NCBI RefSeq assembly: GCF_027596085.1
Contig: NC_072466.1
Location: forward strand, 22,533,613 to 22,597,612
Length of the DNA: 64,000 bases
Direction: 5' to 3'
From: Anoplopoma fimbria
Taxonomy: Eukaryota; Chordata; Actinopteri; Perciformes; Anoplopomatidae
Below the pieces are notes generated by a model, which was not told the DNA's origin, did no database searches, and saw only the letters and a list, made by a program, of their open reading frames with translations. The translations under genes and the position numbers were made by a program. Of this stretch, positions 51,055 through 64,000 are shown in pieces. Numbering within the stretch: position 1 is the stretch's first letter; each line of letters opens with the position of its first letter.

Positions 51055-51904
51055 GCTTTTTAGTCCGTTTGTCTGTGGCGGGATGATGGATGGACGGACT
51101 GAGTAAATGCTCATCCTGCACATAAACACAAACACCTTGACCTCCTAACATGTGACGGTGTCAGCTCATCACTTACACCAACATAGACTGATGGCAGCTT
51201 TGATGACAGGAGGTTTGTCTGGCTGGGCAGAGGAGGATGACCCTGTCCTCTACTGTCTGTCCAGTCCCCCGTAATGTTAAGCCTTGACCCCCACCTCTGG
51301 CCCTACAGACAGTGACAAATGTTTCTGTACATTTTTTTGCACCAAATTTATCCCCAGAGAGGGGAAACTGTAATTATTCATAGCAGTGATGAAATGTCCG
51401 TTAGCGCTGAATTATTGGTTTTGAGTTTATTGTTGTGTATGTCTGTCTTGTTCGACTTTTGGAGAACCGAATCTATAGCCATGGTAAATGTACTGTATTT
51501 ATATAACGCCATTCTGGTCTTAGCGACCACTCGAAGCTCTGTACAACACAAATATGATGTATGAGATAGCTGTGCTAAGTTTTTGTGGTACCTCTAAAGT
51601 TGCTTATGGCCTTGGCACCCCATTTGAACAGTTGTAGAGCTGCCACTGGACTGAAGAAAAGAGTCACTTGCAGACAGTAACTTTAGTTGATGTAAAGCAT
51701 CACTCCGTGGAACTGTGTTTCTTTCTACAACATGTTACCTGTTCTTTGCTTCATAGACGGTAAAAAATCTGTGAAGGATATAGTATGCATGGAAACTTCC
51801 CCCTATAATGTGTGCCAAACGTGGCAAAAAAGCAGCTTTATCACTTTACTATGGGACATTTTATGACAGTAGTGCATTATGATATAGTATTATGTATACT
51901 CTCC

Positions 51905-52430
51905 AAACAGACGCTTAAGGTTCCCCTCTCGTGTCAGTTTGGTTGGTTGGTGTGGGACGGCGTGTCAGTTTCTCCTAGTTACATGCGTAGTGTCTTTTCA
52001 AAATAAACTTCCGCCTTCACAGGAAACTTACAGTTTCCGCTTGTTACGTGCATACAGTCTCTTTTCAAAATAAACTTCCAATGTAGGTTATTTATGCTGT
52101 AAAGCTACTAATGTTTAGGAAATAATTGTGGTTTGGGTTTAAAATAAGCATTTTTGTCCCGTTACGGCTTTTAGTAAAGTAAGGAAGACACGTCACAAAA
52201 ATACATTAAAGCAAGGCAACGTTGACATGGTTCGACACAGACAGCGGTCTCCTGGATGAAAGTCCTGTGTTTGTTTGACCCACGTACCACCCCCAACCTC
52301 CCGCCCCACGCAGACTTTTCCTGCCCTTTCTACTACGTCAGTTCCTCTGAGCGTCTAATAGTAACGTTGTTGGGTTTACATTGGAGTTAGTTGAATTTGA
52401 CGAGTTGGGAGTGAGAAAAGGTTGGAAAAA
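51905..52430 (+). repeat. Family B repeat, fullest copy
   Basis: Contains two TTTTCAAAATAAACTTCC segments 67 bases apart, then GTCCCGTTACGGCTTTTAGT, GTCTCCTGGATGAAAGTCCT and TTACATTGGAGTTAGTTGAA. It ends AGTTGGGAGTGAGAAAAGG. The end is the reverse complement of the left end in other copies (GTTCTCACTCCCAACTC), so the family has terminal inverted repeats. Confidence 0.7.
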
Positions 52431-52793
52431 CACATTAATTTGAATAAGATGTTGAGCCAATGCAGACAGCTCTCACTAAAAAAGTGCAAGGTCCTCCACA
52501 AAAACATATAGTTTATCTTTCGTCACATTTATGCGATCCCTAACTTTCTGCATGGCTAGAAATGTTGCTGACCCCGCCCTTTTTTGTTTAATGCTCCTTC
52601 CTGGCATGTAAATGAATGATAGAAATAAAAAGACGCAGAGTATCCTTCACTACATCCCTACATACACACACTGGTGATGAAATTGAGGCGTTGTGCGTCC
52701 TTCTCTGTATCGAGCATATGAATAATAGATTGGATCCAGGAAGTACAAACTGGCAGTCTGACCCATCAGGTAGAGAGACCCACCACATCCCCG

Positions 52794-52819
52794 CTCTCTC
52801 TCTCTCTCTCTCTCTCTCT
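52794..52819. repeat. (CT)13 microsatellite
   Basis: CT run at the head of a pyrimidine-rich stretch reaching about 53030. Confidence 0.95.
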
Positions 52820-55311
52820 TTTTCTATTTCTGTCTCTTTTGCTGCCTTTTTTTTTTGCATAGCGTCTGTTTGTTTCTCCTCTTTCTGTATCTCTGTCCAG
52901 CTCTCTTCTTCGTCTTAATCCCTTAGCTCCCGTCTTTCACTCCCTCTCTGCCTCTCATGTTCATCTCTCCCTCCCACTCTCCATCCCTCCCTCTCTCCTC
53001 TCTCCTCTTCCTTTGTTTCCGTCACTTCTATCGCATCGGGGCGAGCCGGCACAAAGACAGACCACGCCAGGCATTTTTCAGCGTCATCTCTAAAGGTGCG
53101 CCGTCAGGATATTAAGGCGTCACGTTACGGAGGGTAAAGAACTACTACTGCAACAGAAGACGGCTCAGTATTTGTTATCATCTTTCTCTTGGAACTTAAG
53201 TTCACAACCCTCACTCTTGAGCTTTACTAACCTACAGCAGTGTGGATGACTCAGGGCTAAGGGCACAGGAAATTGTAAGAGAAGAAACACTCCAAAAGAG
53301 CCATGGTTCTGTATGTGAGCTCCCAGGATTGTGGTGGGGGGGCTTGCAGCAGGGTGGGGCTCGCGCTGAGGCCCGGCAACGGGTCAGACGGGGCCCCGCA
53401 CGGACTGTGGCGTTACGTTTGCTGCCAGAGGAGGCCCACACTGACATCATGTAGGTACAGGAGAGCAGACTTCTGTAGCTGTTTTACTGTGTGTTCGTGA
53501 TTTTAATGTGAAAATAAGCTAGAAAACTTTATTATCATTATTAATAATGATAATAAAGTTAATATATTTTCTCCCTTTAAGGCATTTACACCTCAGGGGC
53601 TTAAACGAATAAACGACACAAGTACTCACTCGGGAATATTTTGCTTTTAACTATCCCTACTGGCAGTGATGCAGATTTGCGACAGTTCTAACACTTGTGA
53701 AATAAAAGGTTTCATTAGATTCTTACAGACAGACTCACTACCAGGATCCTATTGATGTAGAGCAGCGTCTGTTGTATAGCCTGAGCTACTGTAAGCTATT
53801 TTGTTGAGTTTCCTTTTAGCGTGATTCCCTGAGTGAATTTGTTTTTGGTAAACAATTACGCAGCATATATGTTTTCGGGCTTTTATTTTAAAAGGAACGA
53901 ACGGAAGGATTGGATCTCGTCTGCACTACCTTTTGTCAAGGTTGAAAGGCGTAATAAAGTTTTAGTTACTTCTTAGTTCTGACTTCTTAGCCTCCATGTT
54001 GAATTGTCTTTGGATATGTTTGTTCTGATTGGTTGAAGCCTTTATTCGCAAAAAAATGTACCTCGTGCCGTAAAAACGTTCGGTTTAAAGGTACTTATCA
54101 CAAAAAACAAAAGTTTGAAAAACTATAAATTGATGTGCGAATTAATCGCATGAAGAAAAAAAAAAAACATCGCCCCTGGTGTGTGTGTTAAGGCCTTAAG
54201 TCCCGGGAACTATTATCAGCCTTGTCCTCCTGCTGATGACATATTCCAAACCGTAGCACATAGTGATCTGAAGACCGGCTAAGATAGTGAAGTATAGCCC
54301 GCTTTATCTTTATTCTGTGCTTCACATCGTCTTTCCCAGCATTGTGTCGGATTGTGCTGTTGGATGCTGGCCAAGCCTAAGTGCTGTTGACTTGGGTCAC
54401 TGAATCAATTCACATATTTTAAGACCCTCTGGTTAACGAGAGGGGGAAAATGACTGAGTAGGCCACCTTAAGAGTTGGCGGGTCTAGTCGGTGTTGATGC
54501 CATAAAATTACAGTTCCTCGTATTGGTAAGATAATAAGATGTGCCATTAAAAAGCTTGGTCTCATAGGAAAACAAAGGCTCAGATAAATGCCGGGCCCCC
54601 GTTTATCTGATCTTAAGTCTCCAACCCTGCCCTGTTGGCTGCTGCCTGCGTTCTGTCATTAGCACATAAGCTCTATTAGAGCAGACAGTAACACAATTAC
54701 ACCCACAGGCAGCGGAAGACGAGGGACCGTGTCAGCAATTACAGTCGCAGATATTGACTGCCCGTGGACGCGGTTTAATTCAATACTGTTTCAATTGAGC
54801 CGGTAAGCGAAGGAAAACCATCAAGACGGTAATAAGACGAGAGGATTTGGATAATCATGGGAGATTGAGAGCTGGATGTAGACGTGGTTAGCCATGGTTC
54901 CCTGGAGATGCTGAACATCATTCTCTCGGTTTCATTTCATACCATTGTAAGAGATCCCACAATGTTCTCTAGCAGAGGTCGGGATGGCTCACGTGCTTTG
55001 TATTAGGCTTCCTTCGATTTGTCTAATTTCATAGATTCTGGTGAAAGTTGTTGTGTCTGTAACTTCATCTCTTTAAATGTTAAACTGCTGCTCATCTCTG
55101 ATATACTGGGGAGCTTTTTATGGGCTAATTAGGCGTTAGTTATCTGTGAGATCATTCCACTGTTGCCCCTCTGTTGAGCTGCTAACACAAAGCTCACTTG
55201 CACTCGTAGAGATTATGTTACGGATTGAAACTTAATTTAGGATATTTTACAAAGAGATCTTTTGTTATCTTTTCATGCTAAAATGTCCAGTACGTATATC
55301 CACAACAAGAG

Positions 55312-55525
55312 CAAGAACAACTCTACTTGGTAAGGTTCAGGAAAAGATCATGGTTTGGCTTGAAAGAACTACTCAAGCAAGGTAGCTACGTTACAAATAA
55401 ATCAACGTTGACTACTGGTCTCACACGGGACCCTAAGAGTGGCCTCCTAGGTGAAAGTCCAATGTTTTTAGACCCACCCATCCAGCGCAGACTGTCACCT
55501 TTTATACAACGTCACCTGTCCTGGC
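55312..55525 (+). repeat. Family B repeat, middle fragment
   Basis: TAAGGTTCAGGAAAAGATCA, CTCCTAGGTGAAAGTCCAAT and CCAGCGCAGACTGTCACC follow the order of the middle of the copy at 51905. The open frame across it is fortuitous. Confidence 0.6.
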
Positions 55526-57065
55526 TCACGATTACGTGAGTTATATACAAATTAAAGTGCATTACATTACATAGGAATAGCTACAAACATTGTTTGGTTT
55601 TTACTCACAAACTTGCATGTTAGCTAAAGTAAATAACGAAAAAAAATAAAAGAGATTCTTTATTGTCGGAGCTTAAAGAATCACAGAACCCGATCCAAAA
55701 TGGAACCATCGTCTGGACCACAACCTTGTATGGGGTAAATCCTCACATTGGAGGACCTGAAAGGGAAAAATGTGTGATTATAAAAAAAAGTTGACAATGG
55801 ACTTTTTGATAAATCGGCAAATGGTTTCAGTACTAGATGTTTCCTGCATCTGATACAAGATGAAACCGACAGAAGATGGGTTGGGGTTAAATATGTGATT
55901 GATTTAGTCTTGCTGTCAGTTTTATCTTTCCAACAACTATGAGCGATGATCCTCGCCAAAGAAATTGTGCAGATTGTTTCAAATATGAACACTTTTCAAA
56001 AAGCATTTCATGATAATAAAGATGATCAAATAAACCCATTTAAAGTAGTGTGCCGATATACCTTAAATTTCTTGGTTTCTATCGAAAGAAGTTGTGTGAT
56101 TGTCTCTTTTTGCGGCTTTTTGGAGACCAGAAGATTTAGTCACAGTGATGGGGCCGACGCCAAACTGACTTTGGGACTGAAATTAACACAGCTGCCCTGG
56201 GATTGAATAATGTGAGTTACATAATAGTATAGGACCATTTATGGACTGTATTTTGTCCAAATAAAAACAATGGAAAATGTGATATTCTAGCTGAATAAAT
56301 AGTTTCTGTTCACCCAGAAGATTAAGTCTGTGTAGAGTTGAGACATTCCAATAGTTGTAGTGTATGTATTGAAATATTTCACTTTTAATATGAATTTACC
56401 TCTGGAGAAGTCACCAAAACACACCCAAAACACAACAAAGATATGTTCACACTGCCATACGATACCAGTAAGAAAACACGTATTGCCTAGATACCAGTGA
56501 GTTTACTGATCCATTAAAGATGGTTGTGGGCGCCCTGCTCACTCATCAGACGGGATTTTCCGTGCTGACGATACTGGTTTCCAGTAACTCTTGTCATGCG
56601 TCAGAACTCACCACCCAAGTCTTTGTTATTGTTTGCGTGTCTCTGTTTCCATCTTGGATGACTTAGCGTTCATCTTTGCATATCAGGACAAACGTTTGTT
56701 TGGTGATTTCCAGGTTCAACTGGTCTTCTATGCGATTACAAAAATTCTGCATTATGACTTTGCTCTTGTGTGTGTTAATTTTTGCAATTTGCTGGTAAGC
56801 TCCAAAGGTCTTTATGAAAAAAAACAACGGACAACTGTTAGAGTTGTTTTGACTCAGATGTGGCTATCGTTGTTTTCTCCTCTTGTGGAATAGTAGCTTA
56901 AGCCTACGCCATTGATGATGTGTTAAGTGGGGTCAGTGTTTGTGAGAGCGTTGGTATTCAGAAACATTCGTCAGCCTGGCCGTAGACCAGATTCTGCTTG
57001 TTTTATCTCCGTCCGTCTGTCTGTTCAGACAGTTAACACTCGGCTGAATACTAATGGTGCTCAAA

Positions 57066-57239
<174 letters not shown>

Positions 57240-57764
57240 CACAGGGGAAAAAGGAGCACCACGTTGGTCCATCTGGTCCCACTCAGGTTTTGCAGAAAAG
57301 ACGGCTCATTAGCAAGTGTAATTTAGACGGTGATGTCTTGGTGTCAAAGGCTACTGTAGGTTTGTCAGAAGGGATCAACATTACCGTTTGCCCGGTTGTC
57401 CGGGGCAATTAAATGGGCAGGTGGAGTGCCTAAGACTATCAATATAATGTTTTATTAGTAGCCAATATTTATTCAAAATATGCGATCGCGTCTTCGGCAT
57501 TAATGCTTCCTATTCACCGATCCCTAATAATGCTACATTATGGACAACAAATCTTTTTAAATCTGCAAGAGGAGAAGTTCCTTTATTGAAAGTTAGCTGT
57601 TAGCATGCTAACATTGGAACAACTAACCTAATCGGACACATAGGCCTAAGTCATTTCCATCCTATTGCTCAGAGTAATGGTAGTTGCATTCAGTTACATT
57701 ATGGTGTGTTCAAGCTCCAAACAGTAACAAAACTGAGGTAAAATACGTCAACGTTGTCCCAATG

Positions 57765-58006
57765 GGGGAATGTGTTGTGTTTGTCCGAGTCCACCATCCA
57801 TCTCAGCCTCCTCCCTAGTTGGACTTTCTTTATCTTTACACTACATCAGTTGCTTTGAGTGTCTCATAATGACGTGGATGGGTTTACACTAGAGCTAGTT
57901 GAAAGCCCGGTGCCTCTCATACGGATACTAAATGGTGTCCCGGTGTGTCGGTAACAGACGGCAATGACCAAGCGTCGGTATTTGGTGAGTAGGGAGTGAG
58001 AACAGG
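57765..58006 (+). repeat. Family B repeat, right part
   Basis: GATGGGTTTACACTAGAGCT, GTGTCGGTAACAGACGGCAA and the terminal GGGAGTGAGAACAGGTTG give the right half with its terminal repeat. Confidence 0.65.
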
Positions 58007-58448
58007 TTGTCTAGGGCTGTTAAAAAACGGTCTAATTGGACCTTTATCGGCATTCACGTTTCTTATTTTCTCTATGCAAAAACCAGCTGCTGAGTCATAG
58101 GCTAATAGCTTAATATAAACCCTGCTGTTGGATTAAAAGCTGTCTTTGCTGTCCTTCCTGTCTCCGTTGGTCCGTCTGCATGCAAAACACCACCACCTGT
58201 TGGACCTGGTTCATTTTCATTAGTTAACTGGTATTTAGAACAACTATAGTCTACACTTATAATGAGAATCTAGTCCATGCTGATGGGAGGACGCTCTTTT
58301 TATATTTGGAAGAGGTGTGAGTACCCTTTGACATTTCTTAGATAGATATATATATATATATTATTTATAGATTGTTGTAATGTCCATCACAATGAGGATG
58401 TGAGCTGAACGTCTAACAGGAGCTGTCTGTGTATGTCGCCCCCTACAG

Positions 58449-58521
58449 GCCCCACGTTGCCCAGACAGAGCCCCCAGGTTCAGAATGGCCCCACGCCAGA
58501 GGAGATGGAACTGCAGAGAAG
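58449..58521 (+). CDS. enah: enah (Mena) exon 4: linker after EVH1
   Basis: The acceptor GCCCCCTACAG ends at 58448, and a strong GTAAGG donor follows at 58522. Using the single base left by the previous exon, it reads GPTLPRQSPQVQNGPTPEEM, then ELQR, then a split Arg codon. This is the conserved linker between EVH1 and the LERER-repeat region of Mena (mammalian form GPTLPRQ...QVQNGPS, from memory). Here the segment between PRQ and QVQNG appears to be four residues shorter than in human. Exit phase is 2. At 73 bases it is too short to show in ordinary open-frame lists. It lies about 21.7 kb from exon 3, the largest fully contained intron in the window. Confidence 0.93.
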
Positions 58522-58614
58522 GTAAGGACGCTTGGACTGATAAAGACCCTTACATTTGGAACGATGGAAAGTTGGGAGGCACCTTTATTTCTTCCAATCT
58601 ATCAGTGTCTCAAA

Positions 58615-58616
<2 letters not shown>

Positions 58617-58669
<53 letters not shown>
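58617..58669. repeat. (CA)n microsatellite
   Basis: Pure CA run starting 96 bases after the exon 4 donor. Confidence 0.98.
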
Positions 58670-58672
<3 letters not shown>

Positions 58673-58782
58673 CAGACAAAGCCTTGCACACCCACAGTTG
58701 TTTTTCTTCCCCATACAAGGCCACTCTCCCCCTCAGGTAATAATGAGGCTCTGGAACAGCAAGAAAACACACATAGGTGCAT

Positions 58783-58792
58783 ACACACACAC

Positions 58793-58827
<35 letters not shown>
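58783..58827. repeat. (CA)n microsatellite, one interruption
   Basis: CA run with one CTAA interruption near its left end. Confidence 0.96.
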
Positions 58828-58829
<2 letters not shown>

Positions 58830-59190
58830 TCTGTATTAATGGAGGCCAGCTGTTGGTCCATGCTTTAGAACCTGTCCACCAGAATGCTTGTACAAGGATT
58901 TCATTAGAATGAATTACACACATGCAAACACAGACAGGGGCACGTCATGGACGTTTTTTAATAGAAATGTATTCACCAACACGTGACCACGCGGAGACGT
59001 AAAGATCTAACTTTAGTATCAGGTAGAGGAGCCAAACAATGACGGCAGCTGCAGCTCAGCACATTGTTATGTCACGAATGGCAACTGGACAACGTAACAC
59101 TGTCAAAACGTCAGTGTCCACCGTATGCAACCTATGAAAAGACTCACTGAAGGCTTTAATGATAGTCATATCCAGAGGGATGAATTCCGG

Positions 59191-59240
59191 CAGCGGTTCT
59201 CAACTTTTTGTAACTTAAGGCTCCACTTCTGATTGTTGCT
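59191..59240 (+). mobile_element. hAT-like terminus (Charlie type)
   Basis: It begins CAGCGGTTCTCAACTTTTTG, resembling the CAGTGGTTCTCAAC ends of Charlie-type hAT elements as I recall them. The opposite end was not identified with confidence. Confidence 0.4.
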
Positions 59241-60344
59241 AGGGCCACCTTTCCAAATGAATGAGGAAAGAAACAGCTAATGTGACAAGAAAAGGAGAAA
59301 AAAAGTGACTGCTGTAAATGTGTTACGCCTCTGTCCGCCGTAAGCACCAAAATAAGTATTCTGCCCATCACTGCCTGCCATTATGAATCCTAATTTATTT
59401 TTTATCATTCACCAAACGCTTTGGAGATCTTACTGGAACAGGGTTGTGTACCGCAATTTCATTTCAACCTATTGCTATTAATCAGAACATTAATCTTTGT
59501 TGCCCTACCCGCCCGATGCCAGCGGATAGAACGGCATTCTGAGCAGCCTCATAGTGATGTTATTTGACTGTTTTATTTTAGCAAAAATAGAATTTGTTAA
59601 AGCAAGTAATTTGGCGTTTTTAGTCTAAGATGAGACTCTGCTCAGGGGCTGTTTTATGTGCACTGAACTGCTTTCCAACATGGGCAGCTGCTCTGCGCTC
59701 CAAAGATCTTGCAACCCCCAGAGCTAATCGCGACCATACGTCAAGTATTTACGTATTTCTGCAGTGATACCTTTTTTTGTATGTATCAGCTTTTTTGGTT
59801 TATGCCTTGAACGTAACTAGTTTTTCCAGTTTTTATATTTCTTGGGAGACAAGAAATAGTTCTGATGTGTGTCTCGGGGAATACTGTTTCCCAGGATTAA
59901 ACCCTAGTGGGAACTTCTCTGTCTAGCTTTTTCCTTCATGGCACAACTATTTCTGTCACTTTTTATGTGCACAAGCAAGTGCAACACTGTAAACTCCCCA
60001 TATATAAACAATAGCCATTTCTTTTTTAAGATTTAGAAATGTGTCTGAAGTCACTCTAAAAGTCACTTATTCATTACCTAATAGCTTTCTTTGTAGCGGA
60101 CAGTAGTTTTTCACCAGCAGGTCATGTGTTCACATGAAGACACCTAAGACATCCAGGGTTAAGAAACTTTGCACTGACAGCGTATCCCTACATCCATGAA
60201 ATTTGGGTTCAATAACGTTGAAAGCAAGGCAATAAAATAACAGAAAGCTCAATAGTTAGGCTAAACTAAGCAAGACAAACTGAGGTCAAATTTAAACCCT
60301 GATAAAACAGTACAATAGAGAAAACATAAAAACCTAAATCAAAC

Positions 60345-60485
60345 CCACTTCTAACCTGAACCTTAAATGAAGTCTTAACCTTTGAGAAGGCATTTGAATA
60401 AGTGAGGGCAGGCCAAAATGTCCTCTTTTTACCAAAAGGTCCTCACTCTGTTGGTTAAAAACTAGGTCCTCACAATGCAGCAAGT
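60345..60485 (-). repeat. Family D repeat fragment, reverse
   Basis: TCTTAACCTTTGAGAAGGCA, AAAGGTCCTCACTCTG and AGGTCCTCACAATGCAGCAA resemble the copy at 19738 in reverse. Confidence 0.5.
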
Positions 60486-61267
60486 ACAAGAACACACAAA
60501 CACACACGCGAGTAGTAAAAGCATTCTTCAGGTGTGAGTCAATGCTCCTTTTGATTCTCTTTGAGGTGAACTTAGATCTGCCAGGAATTTTACAGACTGT
60601 GTAGGTCTGAGAGAGCCTGATGGATCTGGCTGCCAGCTATCCCCCACCCACCCCCCTCTGTTCTCCCTTTCTTCTTCTTCTCCTTCTCACACTTTTCGCT
60701 TCCACACGTTCGACCCTTTTGTCTCCGTGTCTCGCTCCATCCGTCTTTCCTTTTTCTCCTCACCTCTCCCCCGTCGGTTCCGGTCGCGCTTCACATTTAG
60801 CAGCGGATGACAGGCAGGCAGCGAGCGGATCAGTGACCGAGGTCATCTCTCTGATACGGGGGCCAGTATCGGCCCGCTGTGAGAGAGAGAGAGGGTAAAG
60901 GATACGTTGAGCAGAGTGAGAACAGGATGAAAGGAGGGAGGTGGAGGAGGAGGGAGCCGACCAGCAAGGAAATGAATTGGCAGCACACTTCTGCTTCTTG
61001 AAAAGGGAAAGCTAACATATGCCTTGGAAGATGCGGAAGGTCTGTTTGGCCAACAAACACTGTCAGGTTATTTTCTGAGCAGCTGTTTCACGTCTAATCA
61101 GTACGCTGCTGTCAGTTTACAGCCTGGGAATAAGCATCTGCACACCTGCATCTGTTATAAATAAGTATTCGGTCCAAGCTTTGAATCATAAACCTTCTTC
61201 AAAGCACTTTCAGGATTTTCATTTGTTCCAATATGGACTTAGTAGCTTTGGCTGACCTGTAAGTTAT

Positions 61268-61615
61268 AGTCATAGACTGTATGAGGTTGAGGTTTTGAAG
61301 CCTTGATTTCAGCAATTTTGGCCATCACCATCCTGGCTTTTTTGCAACCATTAAATGGTGGTGACCATATTTGGTGAAATATTGACGTAGAGTCGCAGTA
61401 TACGGCTCTGGTAGCGTAGTGACCTGTTAATCACAAGTCAGCCCCGCCCTAAAGCATACCCTGCTCTATATTCGATTTTGACTCTAAATGGACCATAACT
61501 TAAACTAAATGAACATCATCATCATAAACTCATGTTTACAATGTTTACCGAGGTAATAAATCAAGTGAGGAGTGGGGCAATTTTTTGGGGGGGCCACCTT
61601 CTCCCTTAGTATAAA
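61268..61615 (-). repeat. Family A repeat, copy 5, diverged
   Basis: CATAGACTGTATGAGGTTGA, CAGCCCCGCCCTAAAGCATA, GACTCTAAATGGACCATAAC and AATAAATCAAGTGAGGAGTG are in reverse family order. Confidence 0.7.
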
Positions 61616-62863
61616 ATTGTCTACACTTTAAACTTAAATGAGAAGAACTTCGCGCTGTTGTACACAATCTATATAACCCGGTTAACAGTGGTGCCAGGAA
61701 CGCGCTCTAAGCTCACGGCCCCAGGAAGCAGCGAAGTCCGGGCGAGGGGTTCTGTAAAGCTGACACAGCCAGATGCGCGAGCCAGTTTCATGTTCCAAGT
61801 TGAACTAGAGCCTGTAGCTGAGCCCCGCTCTGGAGAAAATAGCCAGCCTATCCGTTTAGAAGTGTACAACATGTTTGGTTCATTATGAAACATTTTTAAC
61901 CAAAAAATCCACTCCAGGTCTGCTCTGGGTTCACTATCCAAAATTAGTGTCTACACAGTCAGACCCATGTAGAAAAAATACAAAGATTAATGGCACAATG
62001 GGAAACCTACCCTTAGATGTTTGTCAAATCATTCATTTATGGGCTCAGTCAACGTGTCAGCTAATGCTTCGGCTACGTCTTCACTGCATTATTGCTTCTC
62101 ATCAGGAATGTGTGAAACATGAAGCCTGATATGGAGACAGAATAAGAAGAACAGAGAGAACTGGAGATATGGATGACCGACAGTGACGTTCCTCCCCCCT
62201 TCATTCCTCTCCGCCTCATTAAATAAGATGAGCAAACCTCATTCCACAGTGACCACACATGTTCAGTCTTACGTCATTGGCTCGGCCTCCTCTGTGAGGA
62301 GTAAACATTGGGATCATTCAGCTATGGAGAGGCTGGAACAATTCAAATGTCACATGATAGCAGGAAAATACCATGCACCATCTTCTCATCTACTCCCCTC
62401 CTCCATCTCTCTCTTTGATCCTCCTTTTCATCCAAACAGAGATGGATGAAGAAGAGGTGGAGCATGATGCTCAAGCGATGAACGGTGCAGATATTCCGTG
62501 CATGTACTAGCGAAGGAGGTCACGGAGGGAAAGAGCGCAAATAAAACCACCTGTTCAGGAATGCGGGATGCAACCCTCGGATTAAAAAAAGACACGAGCT
62601 GGAAATAATAGGCTGCGGTATAAATAGCCGTGCGGCGCGTGGGAGCAAGGGGAGTGTGTGTTGGGAGAGAGAGAAAGAGAGGGAAAGTGTTGCATGGTCT
62701 TGAATCTTGAATGAAAGCGAGGATGAAGAGATGCTGAGGAGAGAGAGAGATCTGCGTTAGCTGTTAGCACGTAGCTGCTGGTATTTAACACTCAGAAGAT
62801 GAAAACACCAGCAGCTGCTCTGCACATTGTCACAAATTTGTGTTGACATCTGTCAAACACACG

Positions 62864-62882
62864 TACACACACACACACACAC
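62864..62882. repeat. Short (CA)n microsatellite
   Basis: CA run about 90 bases before a long GT array of opposite orientation. Confidence 0.95.
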
Positions 62883-62968
62883 AGAAACATCTCTAAAAAC
62901 CAACATGTTAGCTTGGCCATTATAACGAGGTTGGGGTCTTATGTTAGCGGGACACAACATGACACATG

Positions 62969-63102
<134 letters not shown>

Positions 63103-64000
63103 TGCACACTTGGACTGTCTCCTCGCTAGAGTAGGTCCATATGGTCCATCTGGGCTCCCGTCCATTCATACACCATTTCCTGGTTCTGCGAGCCAATCAA
63201 GCAAGCCGCTGAGTCCAGCTGGCCAACAGATTTCGCCAGACTTCAGTGTCCATGGAGATTTAGCACAGTTGTCACTTGTGGCAAAGCGCAAATGTCATTT
63301 TTTTTGCTCAAGGAAAAAAAACAAAGCTGTCTACAACTGAGGACTATATATCAAACTAAATAAATAGCAGCTGACTGTGGGAAAGACGAAGTCAACATTT
63401 TAGGATTTTTGATTTCAGACGAAAAGAAAACGAAGGCAGCCGTGGCCGTAGCCATTTATATCGGGTTGTCCGTCCGGTCCATTCATGTGAACGCGAGGTC
63501 AACGCTCAAAGGTCACTGTGACCTCACAAAAAACTTTTTGGGCCATAAATGGGGGATTAATATGCTAATACACCAATATTTAAAACCTGACCAGTTAATA
63601 ACTACTCCTTCAAAAACAAAACAGACAGGATCAGGATAGAGTTGAGTGAAGAGAGCACAGTGTGTTCTATGAGGAGCTCTGTATAAGTGCTACAGCTGGG
63701 GGGTCTTTATTGAAGAATCTGGGGTGGGTATATAGGGGCTGACAGAGCAGCGTGTCTCCAGGCTGTGACTGCAATGTAGACACCTGTCCAACAAGACTGT
63801 AGCTGAGCATGATGGTGTATTTCAGCTGTCCCCACTACACTCTTACTTTCTGTGTTGTATCGTTTCCTTGAATAAGGCATTTCATTTTAGTCCTCTTTAC
63901 CTCTTACATTAATCATTTCATGTTTATTCCAGCACGCTTTGCAATCTGCACCGTTGCGCTATTGTCCAACTGTTCACAAATGATATAAAGTATACATGTG

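Noticed and set aside
53242..53454. 70-codon frame in a GC-rich patch with acceptor-like and donor-like sites around it
   Set aside because: The frame begins at a GTG, not ATG. As a cassette after the phase-1 exon at 36739 it hits TAA within a few codons. No family is recognised.

Overview
The window looks like nuclear DNA from a ray-finned (teleost) fish and carries one recognisable protein-coding gene, enah (Mena, an Ena/VASP family actin regulator), on the + strand. The family call rests on two exons that together encode the EVH1 domain, plus a short third exon. From memory, the encoded residues are nearly identical to vertebrate ENAH and clearly different from EVL and VASP. The teleost call is inferred from three things: intron sizes intermediate between compact and mammalian genomes, the very dense (CA)n/(GT)n microsatellites, and several interspersed repeat families that I remember as common in spiny-rayed fish. 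I could not run a search to confirm any of this.

Layout. Positions 1 to about 8400 are upstream flank, made of repeats and unique non-coding DNA. A candidate first coding exon (MTRD plus part of a Ser codon) ends at 8682, with a GC-rich leader carrying a 12-bp tandem repeat. A second candidate first exon (starting MQIQSAGPQSK) lies at 17458-17549. Both end in phase 2, and both can splice in frame to the certain exon at 33058-33223. The second EVH1 exon is at 36562-36739, and a short linker exon is at 58449-58521. Intron 1 is up to about 24.4 kb, intron 2 about 3.3 kb, and intron 3 about 21.7 kb. Intron 4 runs off the right edge. The LERER-rich, proline-rich and EVH2 exons of the gene are not in the window.

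The rest is non-coding. Long (CA)n/(GT)n arrays account for most of the poly-(TH) and poly-(CV) open frames. There are minisatellites of 10, 12, 25 and 56 bp and a degenerate array of roughly 21-22 bp. Non-autonomous transposon-like repeats occur in at least seven families, including copies in both orientations and one element nested inside another. I saw no RNA gene, no CRISPR array, no intact transposase or reverse transcriptase, and no viral gene.

The most interesting reading is that enah here may use alternative first exons: two upstream of the EVH1 exons, and a weaker third candidate (43419-43494) inside intron 3 that would give a form without EVH1. These are hypotheses based on start codons, splice donors and matching phases, and transcript data would decide them.
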